NCBI RefSeq assembly: GCF_022828475.1
Contig: NZ_CP059557.1
Span: 5,813,470-5,877,469, forward strand
Direction: 5' to 3'
Origin: Saccharopolyspora gloriosae
GTDB taxonomy: Bacteria > Actinomycetota > Actinomycetes > Mycobacteriales > Pseudonocardiaceae
Length of the DNA: 64,000 bases
The notes beneath the pieces are model-generated. The model worked only from the letters and a program-made list of their open reading frames with translations. It was not told where the DNA came from and made no database searches. Positions 38,833 to 47,755 of the stretch are shown in pieces. Made by a program: the position numbers and the translations under genes. Numbering within the stretch: position 1 is the first letter of the stretch; each line of letters starts with the position of its first letter.

Positions 38833-40676
38833 ACCGCCGTCCCTTCCCGCTCCGGAGCGGCGGGCCGCTCCGGCACTCCGGCTCCGGCCCGCCCGATCCG
38901 CTGCGCGCCCCAGGCCAACGAGAGCACCAGCGCCAGCGAGCAGGCCAGCACGACGAGCGAACAGGTGACCCACAGCCAGGACGGGATGTCCTGCTTCGTC
39001 TCGCGCTGCAGCACCTGCCACTCCGGCTGCGAATCGCGGGTGAACTGCGGGTCGGCGGTGACCGCCGGGACGCCGAGCGCCTCGTCGGCGGGCATGTACA
39101 CCGGGATGGCGACCATCGCGCGACCGTCGTGGAGCCGGATCATGGTCTTCCAGGTGCCGTGCAGCGGCATCGGCTCATTGGTGCGGTAGGTGTCGGGGCC
39201 GATCCGGGTGAGCCGGTCGACGTGCAGGTCACCGCCTTGCCAACCGGTCATGGTGAGCCAGCTGGAGTCCTGCCCGGCGCCGGGCGGGCTCATCCGCACG
39301 ACGGCCTGTCCGGTGCGGTCCTGCGGTCCGCCGCGCACGTCGGTGAGCGTGACGGTCGCCTGCACGGCCGGCGCGGTGCCGATCAGCGCGTTGGTCACCG
39401 CGAGCGCGATCACCACGAGTGCGCCGGTGAACAGCGGCACCGAGACCTTGGGGCGCGGCAGCTCACCGCGCAGCGCTCCCGCCAGCAACGCCCCGAGCAC
39501 ACCGCCCGCGACACCACCTGCGATGGCCATGGCAGCGCCTTCGACGGCCATGTCCGGAGTCCACGGCAGCGGGAAGGCGACCTGCGTCCACGCGTATTCG
39601 GCCGCGTACCCGACAGTGCCGATGAGCAGGCCGGACACAACGCCGAGCGCCAGCGCGCGACGAGCGAGCAGCAGCGCGGCCGCTTCGACGCAGAGCGCTT
39701 CCACGATGTGCAGCGGGATGGTGGCGAACTGCTCCCCGAGGACGGGTCCGACGAGCACGGCGACGCCGCCGCGCACCAGCACGTAGAACCCGACGACGAA
39801 CAGCGCCGCGCCGCGACCGGCCCACAACCGGGCGACGACCAGCGCGCAGCCGACGGCCACGGCGATCAGGAACGGTTGGTGCACCATGCGGAACTGCTGC
39901 ACGCCGAAGTCGAACTCGGCCTGGAACACCGACAGGCCGACGAGCAGTCCGCCGATGGCCATGCCGCGGTGCCCGAACCGGGCCAGGGTTCCCGGTTCGC
40001 CCAGGTCGGAGCGGGCGAGCCTGCCTTCGCGTTCGAGCAGCGCGACGGCGACCAGGGACAGTCCGGCGCCGCCGATGAGCATCAGGTGCGTCGGCCCCCA
40101 CAGCGTCACGTCCTGGCCGAAGATGCGGTGCCACACGTCGTCGAGCGGGAAGCCGAGCAGCGCGTAGAACCCGGCTCCGGCGAGCAGCACGCCGCTGACC
40201 GGGGCGTGCCAGTCGCGGGTGATGCGCACGGCCGCGCCGCCGACGGGTTCGTCCTTGGGCAGCACCACGGCGAGCATGCCCGCCGCGAACAGCCCGAACA
40301 GCCCGATGAGGATGGGGTAGTGCGCGATGTTGGCCAGCGGGCCTTCGTCGCGGCCCTGGGTGATGTGCAGCGAGATGTCCCAGTACATGCCGAGCAGTGC
40401 CGTGATCAGCGAGAGCATCGCGACGATCTGCGGGAGCGCGACCCAGCCGGGCAGTCCGCGCGGCAGCACCCGCTGGGAGAGCACGGCCGCCTTGGCGAGC
40501 AGCCGGGTGCGGCCGGTGCGGTGCGCGTATCCGAGCAGCAGCAGCACCAAGGTGAGCACGGTGGCGCCGCCGGAGGCGATGAAGATCTGGTCGAGCGCGG
40601 CACCTCCCGCGGGCCGCGCCTCTTGCGTCAGCAGCACCCGGGGCCACTCCACAGCGGTCTGGTTCATGCCGGTCAT
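38829..40676 (-). CDS. Large multi-pass membrane protein with C-terminal YtkA/FixH-like domain
   Basis: About 615 aa with roughly 14-16 hydrophobic helices in residues 25-440 and a further helix near the C-terminus (WVTCSLVVLACSLALVLSLA). Between them (residues ~445-575) is a soluble beta-rich region resembling YtkA/FixH-like domains (DRTGQAVVRMSP, GPDTYRTNEPMPLHGTWK). Histidines lie in several helices (THLMLIGG, FGHRGM). The start is uncertain: ATG 40676 and 40667 are the first with membrane topology intact. It is divergent from a cupredoxin-like lipoprotein gene. A role in copper or electron transport is inferred from context only. Confidence 0.75.
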   Translation of the reverse strand: MTGMNQTAVEWPRVLLTQEARPAGGAALDQIFIASGGATVLTLVLLLLGYAHRTGRTRLLAKAAVLSQRVLPRGLPGWVALPQIVAMLSLITALLGMYWDISLHITQGRDEGPLANIAHYPILIGLFGLFAAGMLAVVLPKDEPVGGAAVRITRDWHAPVSGVLLAGAGFYALLGFPLDDVWHRIFGQDVTLWGPTHLMLIGGAGLSLVAVALLEREGRLARSDLGEPGTLARFGHRGMAIGGLLVGLSVFQAEFDFGVQQFRMVHQPFLIAVAVGCALVVARLWAGRGAALFVVGFYVLVRGGVAVLVGPVLGEQFATIPLHIVEALCVEAAALLLARRALALGVVSGLLIGTVGYAAEYAWTQVAFPLPWTPDMAVEGAAMAIAGGVAGGVLGALLAGALRGELPRPKVSVPLFTGALVVIALAVTNALIGTAPAVQATVTLTDVRGGPQDRTGQAVVRMSPPGAGQDSSWLTMTGWQGGDLHVDRLTRIGPDTYRTNEPMPLHGTWKTMIRLHDGRAMVAIPVYMPADEALGVPAVTADPQFTRDSQPEWQVLQRETKQDIPSWLWVTCSLVVLACSLALVLSLAWGAQRIGRAGAGVPERPAAPEREGTAV

Positions 40677-40761
40677 GGAACACCAGAAGCTGGACAATGT
40701 CATCCCCTGATGTGACATTAGTTGTTGTAAACGTTCGGGGTGACCACGGAGGACCACTGCG

Positions 40762-41127
40762 ATGACAACGACGGCGCGGCTCATCGGATGCGCACTGACC
40801 GCCTCGGCCCTGCTGCTCACGGCCTGCGGTGCTCCCCCTCCTGAACCCGCCGCATCGGACGCGCCTCCGGTGGTGGTCGACGCGGAGGTCGCGGACGGCC
40901 AGGTCCGCACCGGCACCGAGCGGGTGGCGGTGCCGCTCGGCGGCCACGTGCGCTATCAGGTGCGCAGCGACCAGCGCGACGAGCTGCACGTCCACGGCTA
41001 CGACGAGTCGGCGCCGCTGAACCCCGGCCAGGTCGCCGCGGTCGAGTTCACCGCCGACAAACCCGGCGTGTTCGAGGCGGAGCTGCACGAATCCGGGCTG
41101 TCGCTGCCCAGCCTGGAAGTGCGGTGA
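40762..41127 (+). CDS. Cupredoxin-like lipoprotein
   Basis: A 121-aa lipoprotein. The signal peptide has lipobox LLLTACG (Cys22). The mature part is one cupredoxin_1-like beta domain, recognised by DELHVHGYDESAPLNPGQVA and KPGVFEAELHESGLSLPSLE. The usual C-terminal Cys and Met copper ligands are missing; only His residues (HVHG, LHES) could bind metal. ATG 40762 has GGAGG upstream. Its stop overlaps the start of the next membrane gene, so the two are a unit. Confidence 0.88.
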   Translation: MTTTARLIGCALTASALLLTACGAPPPEPAASDAPPVVVDAEVADGQVRTGTERVAVPLGGHVRYQVRSDQRDELHVHGYDESAPLNPGQVAAVEFTADKPGVFEAELHESGLSLPSLEVR

Positions 41128-42416
41128 GCACCGAGTTCCTCGCCCACGGGCTCGGCGGGCGCACCGACCTGCCGCTCAACGGCGCGGCCGCCGTCGTCGG
41201 CGGGGCGCTGGCGGTCGCGGTGTCGTTCGCCGCGCTGCTCGCGCTGTGGTCGAAGCCCTGGCTGAACCCGGAATCCGGCCGCCCCGTCCGGCTCGCCGCG
41301 GTGGAGTCCCCTCGGCTGCGCGGTGCCGCCCGGATCGTCGTGCTGCTGCTCGCGGTCTTCGTGGTGGCCGTCGGCTTGTTCGGCCCGGCGGAGACGAACG
41401 CGAACCTGGCCCCGTGGGTGCTGTTCGTGACGTTCTGGGTCGGGTTGATCCCGGCGAGCGTGCTGCTGGGTCCGGTGTGGCGGGCGGTGAATCCGCTGCG
41501 CACCGTGCTGCGCGCGCTGCGGCTGGGGCGCGATCCGAAACCGATGCCCGCGTGGCTCGGCTACCGGGTGGCGACGGCGTGGCTGCTGGGTTTCGTGTGG
41601 CTGGAGCTGGTCGCGCCGAACCGCGCCGATCCGCGGCTGGTCGCCGTGCTGATCGTGAGCTACGCGCTGCTGAACCTGGCCGCCGCCGCCCGCTACGGCC
41701 CGGCGTGGTTCGAGCGGGGCGACGGCTTTGAGGTGTACTCGACGCTGCTGGCTCGCTTCGCGCCGCTGGGCAGGCGGTCGGACGGGACGTTGATCCTGCG
41801 CAACCCGCTGGCCGGGCTGGTGCGGGCGGATCCGGTGCCGGGTCTGGCCGGGTTGGCGTGCGTGCTGATCGGGTCGACAGCGTTCGACGGGCTCACCCGG
41901 ACCAGCTGGTGGCAGGCGCTGCTGAACGCGACGGGCCTGCCGGACGTGCTGGCGGCGACCTGCGGATTAATGGTGTCGATCGCGGGGATCTCGGTGCTGT
42001 ACTTCGGTTCGATGCGGCTGAGCGCGATCGTCTCGGGCAGCTCCGAGCCGTTGCCCGCCCGGTTCGCGGCGACACTGCTGCCGATCGCCGTGGGCTACGG
42101 CGTGGCGCACTACTTCTCGTTCTTCGTGATCGAGGGGCAGCAGCCGTTCATCCTGGCCGGTGATCCGTTCGGCACCGGGCTGGACCTGTTCGGGTCCGGC
42201 GGGAACGTGCCGGACTACTCGGTGCTCTCCCCCGGTGCGGTGGCGATGGTGCAGATCAACGCGATCGTGCTGGGCCACCTCGCGAGCACCGCCGCGGCCC
42301 ACGACCAGGCACTGCGGCTGTTCGAGGCGCGGCAGGCCCGCCTCGGTCAGCTGCCGGTGGTGCTGGCGATGGTGCTGCTGACCGGAACGGGATTGTTGCT
42401 GTTGCTGTCGGGGTGA
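41124..42416 (+). CDS. Multi-pass membrane protein coupled to cupredoxin-like lipoprotein
   Basis: A 430-aa protein with about 10-11 transmembrane helices, starting GTG 41124 with a 4-bp overlap (GTGA) on the lipoprotein gene. Conserved-looking loops are RAVNPLRTVLRALRLGRDP, GYGVAHYFSFFVIEGQQPF and HDQALRLFEARQA. I do not recognise a family with known function. The fixed pairing with a cupredoxin-like lipoprotein suggests an envelope metal or redox function, which is inference. Confidence 0.8.
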   Translation: MSTEFLAHGLGGRTDLPLNGAAAVVGGALAVAVSFAALLALWSKPWLNPESGRPVRLAAVESPRLRGAARIVVLLLAVFVVAVGLFGPAETNANLAPWVLFVTFWVGLIPASVLLGPVWRAVNPLRTVLRALRLGRDPKPMPAWLGYRVATAWLLGFVWLELVAPNRADPRLVAVLIVSYALLNLAAAARYGPAWFERGDGFEVYSTLLARFAPLGRRSDGTLILRNPLAGLVRADPVPGLAGLACVLIGSTAFDGLTRTSWWQALLNATGLPDVLAATCGLMVSIAGISVLYFGSMRLSAIVSGSSEPLPARFAATLLPIAVGYGVAHYFSFFVIEGQQPFILAGDPFGTGLDLFGSGGNVPDYSVLSPGAVAMVQINAIVLGHLASTAAAHDQALRLFEARQARLGQLPVVLAMVLLTGTGLLLLLSG

Positions 42417-42668
42417 TCAGGCCCCGCCGCCACCGCCACCGCCGCCGTCGCCGCCACCACCGCTGCCACCGCCGTCGAAGCCGCCGCTGACGTTGCCTCC
42501 GTCGAAGCCACCGCCGTGCACGGAATGGCCGTACGTGGAGTGGTGAGCGCCGCCGGCCCCGATGAACGGGGCTGCGGTGTGGCCCCCACGACGTGCGGGG
42601 CGTCGGCGTCGGACGGCGAAGGCGATCACCGCTGCGACGAGCACAAAAAGCCCCACTGCTGAGATCAT
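42417..42668 (-). CDS. Small membrane protein with Gly-rich tail
   Basis: 83 aa from ATG 42668. One transmembrane helix (MISAVGLFVLVAAVIAFAV) and RRRRPARR are followed by a His/Gly-rich region (HHSTYGHSVHGGGFDGG) and a C-terminal tail almost entirely Gly. Its stop directly abuts the stop of the convergent membrane protein gene (TGA|TCA). Such tails occur in low-complexity envelope proteins. Function unknown. Confidence 0.6.
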   Translation of the reverse strand: MISAVGLFVLVAAVIAFAVRRRRPARRGGHTAAPFIGAGGAHHSTYGHSVHGGGFDGGNVSGGFDGGGSGGGGDGGGGGGGGA

Positions 42669-42747
42669 GACGATCAACCCCCATCGTCTCGGGCTCAGTG
42701 CCGCCCGCGGGAGCCCGTTTCCCGATGCGCGCGGGCGTCTCCGAAAG

Positions 42748-42921
42748 TTACCAGTCCGAAGGTTCCCGAACGATCGTTTCGCCCTCGATCTTCGCCGTCG
42801 GGGCGATGTCGAAGCCACCGTTGATCGACGTCGCGGAGTTCGTACCACCGCGCATCGCCCGGGTGCGGTGGCGCGACGGGATCGTCGAGATCAGCGCGAT
42901 CACGATCAGCACCGCGAACAA
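42748..42921 (-). CDS. 57-aa single-helix membrane protein
   Basis: Frame from TTG 42921 (or GTG 42912) to TAA 42748. It encodes LFAVLIVIALISTIPSRHR, a transmembrane helix with basic edge, then GGTNSATSINGGFDIAPTAK and a hydrophilic end EGETIVREPSDW. Third codon positions are overwhelmingly G or C, unlike the overlapping frame on the same strand. The upstream sequence GGTTGATCGTC also precedes the neighbouring Gly-rich gene, so the two may be diverged duplicates. A GGAGG lies about 15 nt from the TTG, further than ideal. Confidence 0.6.
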   Translation of the reverse strand: MFAVLIVIALISTIPSRHRTRAMRGGTNSATSINGGFDIAPTAKIEGETIVREPSDW

Positions 42922-43007
42922 CGGCCACGACGATCAACCTCCACCGTCTCCGGATCTCACCACCAGAGCCCGGCACCCGATGATCGCGAGTGCACCACCA
43001 AGCCAAC

Positions 43008-44996
43008 TCACCCGGCAGCGTTGTCGTTCTCCTCTTCCCGCAACGGAAATCCGATCCACAGCACATCCCTGGCCCTGGTCAACGCGACCAGCTGCATCCG
43101 CTCGTCCCGCTCCCGCGCCTCCCGAAACCGCTCCTGTTCGCCCCGCTCCAGGGGTAGTTCCGGCACGAACACCACGCGGAACTCCAGCCCCTTGGCCCGG
43201 AACACGCTTCCCACCTTGACCGTCCCGTCCCGCTCCCCCAAGTGGTCGTCCAGGTCGCGCACGCCGAACCCCTGTCCTCGCAACGCCTTGTGCCAGCGAC
43301 TGGATTCACCCTTGTCGAAGGTGAGCACGGCGACGTCGTCCGGTTCCACATCACCGAACCTGCGCAGCGCCGCCAGCAAAGCGTCCGCCTGCTGCTCCTT
43401 CGGCCCCTTCCACGGGATCACCTCGCCTCCGCGCAGCGTGGCCACGGCCTCGCGCAACGAGAATCCCGCGGCACCGTCGAGGTCGTCGACCTGGTTCGAG
43501 GCGTCGAACCGCTTGGCCCACTCCAGGATCCGGGAGGCGTTGCGGTAGTTGTTGCGCAGCACTTCACCACGCCCGCTGATGACGAGTCCCGCATCGGAGA
43601 GGCGCCAGCCGCCGGGATAGATCTGCTGCTGCCCGTCGCCGACCAGCAACAGCCGATTCCGGCCTTCACCGGCCATGCTGCCCAGCAGCCGGAGTCCGAC
43701 GAGGGTGATGTCCTGCACCTCATCCACGACGACCCCGGCCAGCGGCGGGTCCAGCGGTGCCCGCTGAAGTTCGTCGTAGGCGGCGATGAGCAGATCGTTG
43801 AAGTCGTGCACTCCTTTGTCCGCGAGCAACCGCTCGTAGGTCTGGTAGAGCCGCCACACCAGCTCCCGATCGGAGCCGCGTTCCACTCGCAATCCGCGTC
43901 CCGTTCGCCGCACGTCCTGGTAGTCGGCGAGTTCGGTGATGCCACGTCCCTTGATGACCCGATCGATCTCGTCGCGCCAGTAGAGGTAACCGGAGTGCAG
44001 CTCTTCGAGCCTGCTGCGCTTGCCGACCTGCGACCACGCATGGGAGAACGCGTTGTCGCACGCTTTCGTGTCCACGATGATGTTCTGGCCGCGGTCCCGC
44101 AGCAACCGTCTCGCCCAGCGGTGCACAGTGCTGAACTCGGCGCGATCGCCGACCTCCGGCGCGAGCCGCTCGAACGAACGCTGTGCGATCGGCGGCAGGT
44201 TGCGGGAATAGGTCGTGAACAACAGCGGTCCGACGCTGTTCCTAGCCAAGCGCACCATCCGGTGCAGCGCGACCACGGACTTGCCGGTACCCGCTGGGCC
44301 GCTGATCCGCGCGGGTCCGTTGTAGTCCCGTCGCACCATCGCGGATTGGGAGTCGTCGAGGAAGGTCAGCCAGGACTCGAACGGGCCTTCCAGCGCCTTG
44401 TCGAACCGATCCCGAGCGAGGTCGGCGAGGTCGAACAGTTCGGCGCCGGGCTCGGTTTCCGGCGCCGACTCCTGCGACGGCACGAGCTCGGTGAAGTCCG
44501 CGTCGCCGGTGGTCAGGTGCGCGATCAGGGACTCCGCGTCCCGTTTGGTCAGTCGCCGATCGCCGCGTTCCAGCACTTGCCCCAGCGTTGCCTCCGACAC
44601 CGTGAGGTGGTGCCCTCGGGACTGCTTGGAGGGTTCCTGTCCCAGCGGCAGAACCACCACCGGACGCACCACGGCCTCGCTGACCACGCCTGCAGGCAAG
44701 CGGGCTCCGAGGAAGAGCTCTCCGGCCTTGCGCAGCATCCTGGCCGCTTCACCGAGTTCCGGTTCGCTGTCGCGGACGGCCACGGCCAGCACGCCCTGCG
44801 GGCCGATCAGCAGCACGTCCGCCCGCCCGGGCGGGGTGGCCGGGAACGCGGTGTGCGCGAAGGTTCGCCAGCCACGGCCGGATACCACCAGGAACTGGGT
44901 GAGCACCTGCCGCTTCCAGCCCGGCAGTTCGGGGAAGCGAGCGACGGTGCGTTCCGCGGCGCGGCGCAGTCGTTCCGCGCGATGATCGGTGCCCAT
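43008..44996 (-). CDS. UvrD-like helicase with N-terminal NERD-like domain
   Basis: A 662-aa superfamily 1 helicase. The N-terminal ~120 residues resemble a NERD nuclease-related domain (WRTFAHTAFP, RADVLLIGPQGVLAVAVRD), but the Lys expected near the end of the core is Arg. The helicase part has Walker A GPAGTGKSVVALHRM, Walker B VVVDEVQDI, motif III LLLVGDGQQQIY, motif IV-like LRNNYRNASRIL and a final QLVALTRARDVLWIG. It should unwind DNA, with possible nuclease activity. It could act in repair or in defence; there are no companion genes to decide. Confidence 0.87.
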   Translation of the reverse strand: MGTDHRAERLRRAAERTVARFPELPGWKRQVLTQFLVVSGRGWRTFAHTAFPATPPGRADVLLIGPQGVLAVAVRDSEPELGEAARMLRKAGELFLGARLPAGVVSEAVVRPVVVLPLGQEPSKQSRGHHLTVSEATLGQVLERGDRRLTKRDAESLIAHLTTGDADFTELVPSQESAPETEPGAELFDLADLARDRFDKALEGPFESWLTFLDDSQSAMVRRDYNGPARISGPAGTGKSVVALHRMVRLARNSVGPLLFTTYSRNLPPIAQRSFERLAPEVGDRAEFSTVHRWARRLLRDRGQNIIVDTKACDNAFSHAWSQVGKRSRLEELHSGYLYWRDEIDRVIKGRGITELADYQDVRRTGRGLRVERGSDRELVWRLYQTYERLLADKGVHDFNDLLIAAYDELQRAPLDPPLAGVVVDEVQDITLVGLRLLGSMAGEGRNRLLLVGDGQQQIYPGGWRLSDAGLVISGRGEVLRNNYRNASRILEWAKRFDASNQVDDLDGAAGFSLREAVATLRGGEVIPWKGPKEQQADALLAALRRFGDVEPDDVAVLTFDKGESSRWHKALRGQGFGVRDLDDHLGERDGTVKVGSVFRAKGLEFRVVFVPELPLERGEQERFREARERDERMQLVALTRARDVLWIGFPLREEENDNAAG

Positions 44997-45194
44997 GCTC
45001 GCGAACCTCCGCGTTCTCCTACGAACGAACCCGACTCAAGATCGAACGTAGCGGCGCGGGGCCGACCAGGTCAGCGACCGAACGAACGGACCACCCGATC
45101 GCCGGAGCAGGCACTGCTCCGCACAGGGGACGAATCCGCTTTCACCTGCCACAGCGGCATATTCCGCTGCCATGTCCCCCCGGCCAGAAGATGG

Positions 45195-45243
45195 GTGAAC
45201 GTTCACTTCGCCCGATCCCGCCGGTTCAAAGGAGACATTCACC
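45195..45243. repeat. Family B dyad repeat, copy B3
   Basis: Begins GTGAACGTTCACTTCGCCCG and ends GGTTCAAAGGAGACATTCAC. With B4 it occupies the 331-bp gap between the helicase start and the xylulokinase end. Confidence 0.6.
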
Positions 45244-45256
45244 TGGTGGCACCAGA

Positions 45257-45305
45257 CCCAACGGCCTCCGTTGACCGGTCTGATCGGGCGAAGGCGGCGT
45301 TCACC
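45257..45305. repeat. Family B dyad repeat, copy B4
   Basis: Left arm CAACGGCCTCCGTTGACCGG, right arm GGGCGAAGGCGGCGTTCACC; 13 bp after B3. Confidence 0.6.
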
Positions 45306-45327
45306 TCATGGCCGACCGAGAGTGCCG

Positions 45328-46740
45328 TCAGAAGCCGTGGATCTGTTCGCGGGCGGTGCGGTAGGCGTGGCGGACCGCTTCGCCCTGGTAGACGTTCGCC
45401 GCCGGGCACGCCTCCGAGCGCAGCTCCCAGTCCGGCGGAGCGACCGAGCCGGAAACCGCCCACGCCGCCTGTTTCGCGGCGCCGAGCGCGACGTACTCGG
45501 TGGTTTCCGGGATCTCCACCGGCACCCCGAACAGCGAGGGAGCGACCGCGCGCACCGCGGCGGATTCGCTCGCACCACCGATCAGCAGCACCCGGCGGAC
45601 GTCCACGCCGACCCGGCGCAGCGCCTCCACTCCGTCGGCGAGGCCGCACAGCATGCCCTCGACCGCGGCCCGCGCCAAGTTCTCCGGCGTCATGTTGGTG
45701 CCGCGCAGGCCGGTGAGCGTTCCGGTGGCGTCCGGCAGGTCCGGGGTCCGCTCCCCCTCCAGGTAAGGCAGCAGCGTGAGCCCGCCCGCACCGGCCGTCG
45801 CGTCCAGCGCGAGCCGGTCCAGTCCGGCGAGGTCGGTGCCGAGCATGGTCGCGGTACCGCTGAGCACCCTGGCCGCGTTGAGCGTGCACACCAGTGGCAG
45901 GTACCGGCCGGTGGCGTCGCAGAATCCCGCGACGAGCCCCGTTTCGTCGGCGCACGGCCGGTCGGCGACGGCGAACGCGGTGCCCGAGGTTCCCAGCGAC
46001 ACGACCACATCGCCCGGCCCCGCGCCGATTCCCAGCGCCCCGGCCATGTTGTCGCCGGTGCCCGCGCCGAGCAGCGCGCCGTCCAGCGGAGCGAAACCGG
46101 ACACGCGCCCGGCGGATTCGGCAGGCCCCAGCACGTCCGGGAGCCGCGGCCTGCGGCCGCCCATCGCCTTGCCGAGCAGGTCCGGCAGCCAGTTCCCGGT
46201 GGTGGGCGCGTAATAGCCGGTGCCGGAGGCGTCGCCGCGATCGGTGCAGGCACGTTCGGGACGGCCGGCGAACAACCAGGTCAGCCAGTCGTGCGGCAGC
46301 AGCACCCGGTCGACGCGGTCGGCGTGGTGCGGTTCGTGCTCCGCGAGCCACGCCAGTTTGGTGAGGGTGAAACTCGCGACCGGCACCAGTCCGGTGCGTT
46401 CGGCGAGCGTCGCGGCGCCGTGCTCCTCGATCAGCGCGCGGGCCTGCGGCGCGGAACGGGTGTCGTTCCACAGCAACGCGTCCCGCACCGGGTTCCCCGC
46501 GTCGTCCAGCGCGACCATGCCGTGCTGCTGGCCCGCGACGGACACCGCTTCGATCTTGCCGGGCGTGTCGGCGGCGGCCTGCTCAACGGCCCGCTGCGCC
46601 GCCGTCCACCACGCCCACGGGTCCACTTCGGTGCCCGCCGGATGATGCGCTTTCCCGTCGGACACGACCCGGCCGGTTTCCGCGTCGGCGACCACGGCTT
46701 TGGTGGACTGGGTCGAACTGTCGATGCCGAGAACGAACAC
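45328..46740 (-). CDS. xylB: Xylulokinase
   Basis: A 470-aa FGGY-family sugar kinase phosphorylating D-xylulose. The N-terminal phosphate loop is LGIDSSTQSTKAVV, substrate motifs are VAGQQHGMVALD and LLWNDTRS, catalytic-region Asp is in GTGDNMAGALGIGAG, and the C-terminal ATP motif is VLLIGGASESAAVR. GTG 46740 begins VFVLGID. No xylose isomerase or transporter is adjacent. Length and motifs favour XylB over GlpK or L-ribulokinase. Confidence 0.9.
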   Translation of the reverse strand: MFVLGIDSSTQSTKAVVADAETGRVVSDGKAHHPAGTEVDPWAWWTAAQRAVEQAAADTPGKIEAVSVAGQQHGMVALDDAGNPVRDALLWNDTRSAPQARALIEEHGAATLAERTGLVPVASFTLTKLAWLAEHEPHHADRVDRVLLPHDWLTWLFAGRPERACTDRGDASGTGYYAPTTGNWLPDLLGKAMGGRRPRLPDVLGPAESAGRVSGFAPLDGALLGAGTGDNMAGALGIGAGPGDVVVSLGTSGTAFAVADRPCADETGLVAGFCDATGRYLPLVCTLNAARVLSGTATMLGTDLAGLDRLALDATAGAGGLTLLPYLEGERTPDLPDATGTLTGLRGTNMTPENLARAAVEGMLCGLADGVEALRRVGVDVRRVLLIGGASESAAVRAVAPSLFGVPVEIPETTEYVALGAAKQAAWAVSGSVAPPDWELRSEACPAANVYQGEAVRHAYRTAREQIHGF

Positions 46741-46855
46741 GGGTCAGCCTCTCACCTCTGCGCTGCGGTGCTACGAGGAAATCCTGCCAGATCCCCGAAA
46801 CCGGCCGAAGAAGTCCGCAGCGACTCCTCGCCCGCGTTCGCGCGAGAAGCGCCGG

Positions 46856-47740
46856 TCAGAATTTGCGGCCGACCCCGCACAGCGTCAGGTCCTGCGCGGA
46901 GAGGCGCGAACGCAGTCGCGGACCGTCCGGCCACCAGTCCACGGGCCGGGTCAGGCCGGGGGCGACGAGACCGGTCCCGTCGAACAGCGCGGCGATCTCG
47001 TCGCGGTCCCGGAACCAACCGGTACCGAGTTCGGCGAGCATCAGCTTCTCCAGCCGCACGGCCGTTTCAGCGTGCGCGGGCTCCTCCGGGCGGTGCAGGT
47101 GGCTCACCGCCACGTACGAACCGGGGGCCAGCGCGTCCACGTACTCGGCCATCGCGCGGTGCGGGTTCGTCCCGTCGGAAACGTGTTGCAACGTCGCGGC
47201 CTGCAGCAGCGCGACCGGCCGGGAGAAATCGATGTTGCGGGAGATGACGGGCATCGCCAGCAGCTCCGCGGAGCGCGTCAGGTCGGCGAACGCGACGTGC
47301 GTGTGGTCGTTGTCCGCGAGCAGCGCCTGAGCGTGCGAGAGCACCATCGGATCGTGGTCCACGTACACGACGACCGAGTCCGGATTGGCCCATTGCGCCA
47401 CTTGGTGCGTGTTCTCCGCGGCGGGCAGACCGGAACCGATGTCCAGGAACTGGTCGATGCCGACGGTTCCCGCCAGGTAGCGCACCACCCGCATCAGCCA
47501 TGCCCGGTGATCCAGGGTGGCGGTGGCCAGACCCGGCGACAGTTCCACGGCGGCGTCGACGACTGCGCGATCCACCGCGTAGTTGTCCTTGCCGCCCTGC
47601 AGGGCGTCGAAGCAACGCGCCACGCTGGGACTTCTGGTGTTCAGCCGGCGCATGTCCAGCGGCCCGGTCGCGGAGTCCGACGCCTCATCTGCGAACGACC
47701 GGCTTCGGCGGACGGGAGCGACACCGGGGCGACCGGACAT
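46856..47740 (-). CDS. SAM-dependent methyltransferase, DUF574/Methyltransf_19 family
   Basis: A 294-aa protein of the actinobacterial family PF04672 (formerly DUF574). RCFDALQGGKDNYAVDRA and the SAM-binding GIDQFLDIGSGLPAAENTHQ are its hallmarks, with YVDHDPMVLSHA after it. ATG 47740 has a GAGGTG ribosome site. It is preceded by a perfect 10-bp operator-like dyad overlapping its predicted start site. The methylated substrate is unknown for this family. Confidence 0.9.
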   Translation of the reverse strand: MSGRPGVAPVRRSRSFADEASDSATGPLDMRRLNTRSPSVARCFDALQGGKDNYAVDRAVVDAAVELSPGLATATLDHRAWLMRVVRYLAGTVGIDQFLDIGSGLPAAENTHQVAQWANPDSVVVYVDHDPMVLSHAQALLADNDHTHVAFADLTRSAELLAMPVISRNIDFSRPVALLQAATLQHVSDGTNPHRAMAEYVDALAPGSYVAVSHLHRPEEPAHAETAVRLEKLMLAELGTGWFRDRDEIAALFDGTGLVAPGLTRPVDWWPDGPRLRSRLSAQDLTLCGVGRKF

Positions 47741-47755
47741 CGAACACCTCGCAGC

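Noticed and set aside
42695-43066. Alternative minus-strand frame of ~80 codons from GTG (VAVVRGADRDRADLDD)
   Set aside because: It has poor third-position G/C compared with the overlapping frame that encodes the 57-aa membrane protein.
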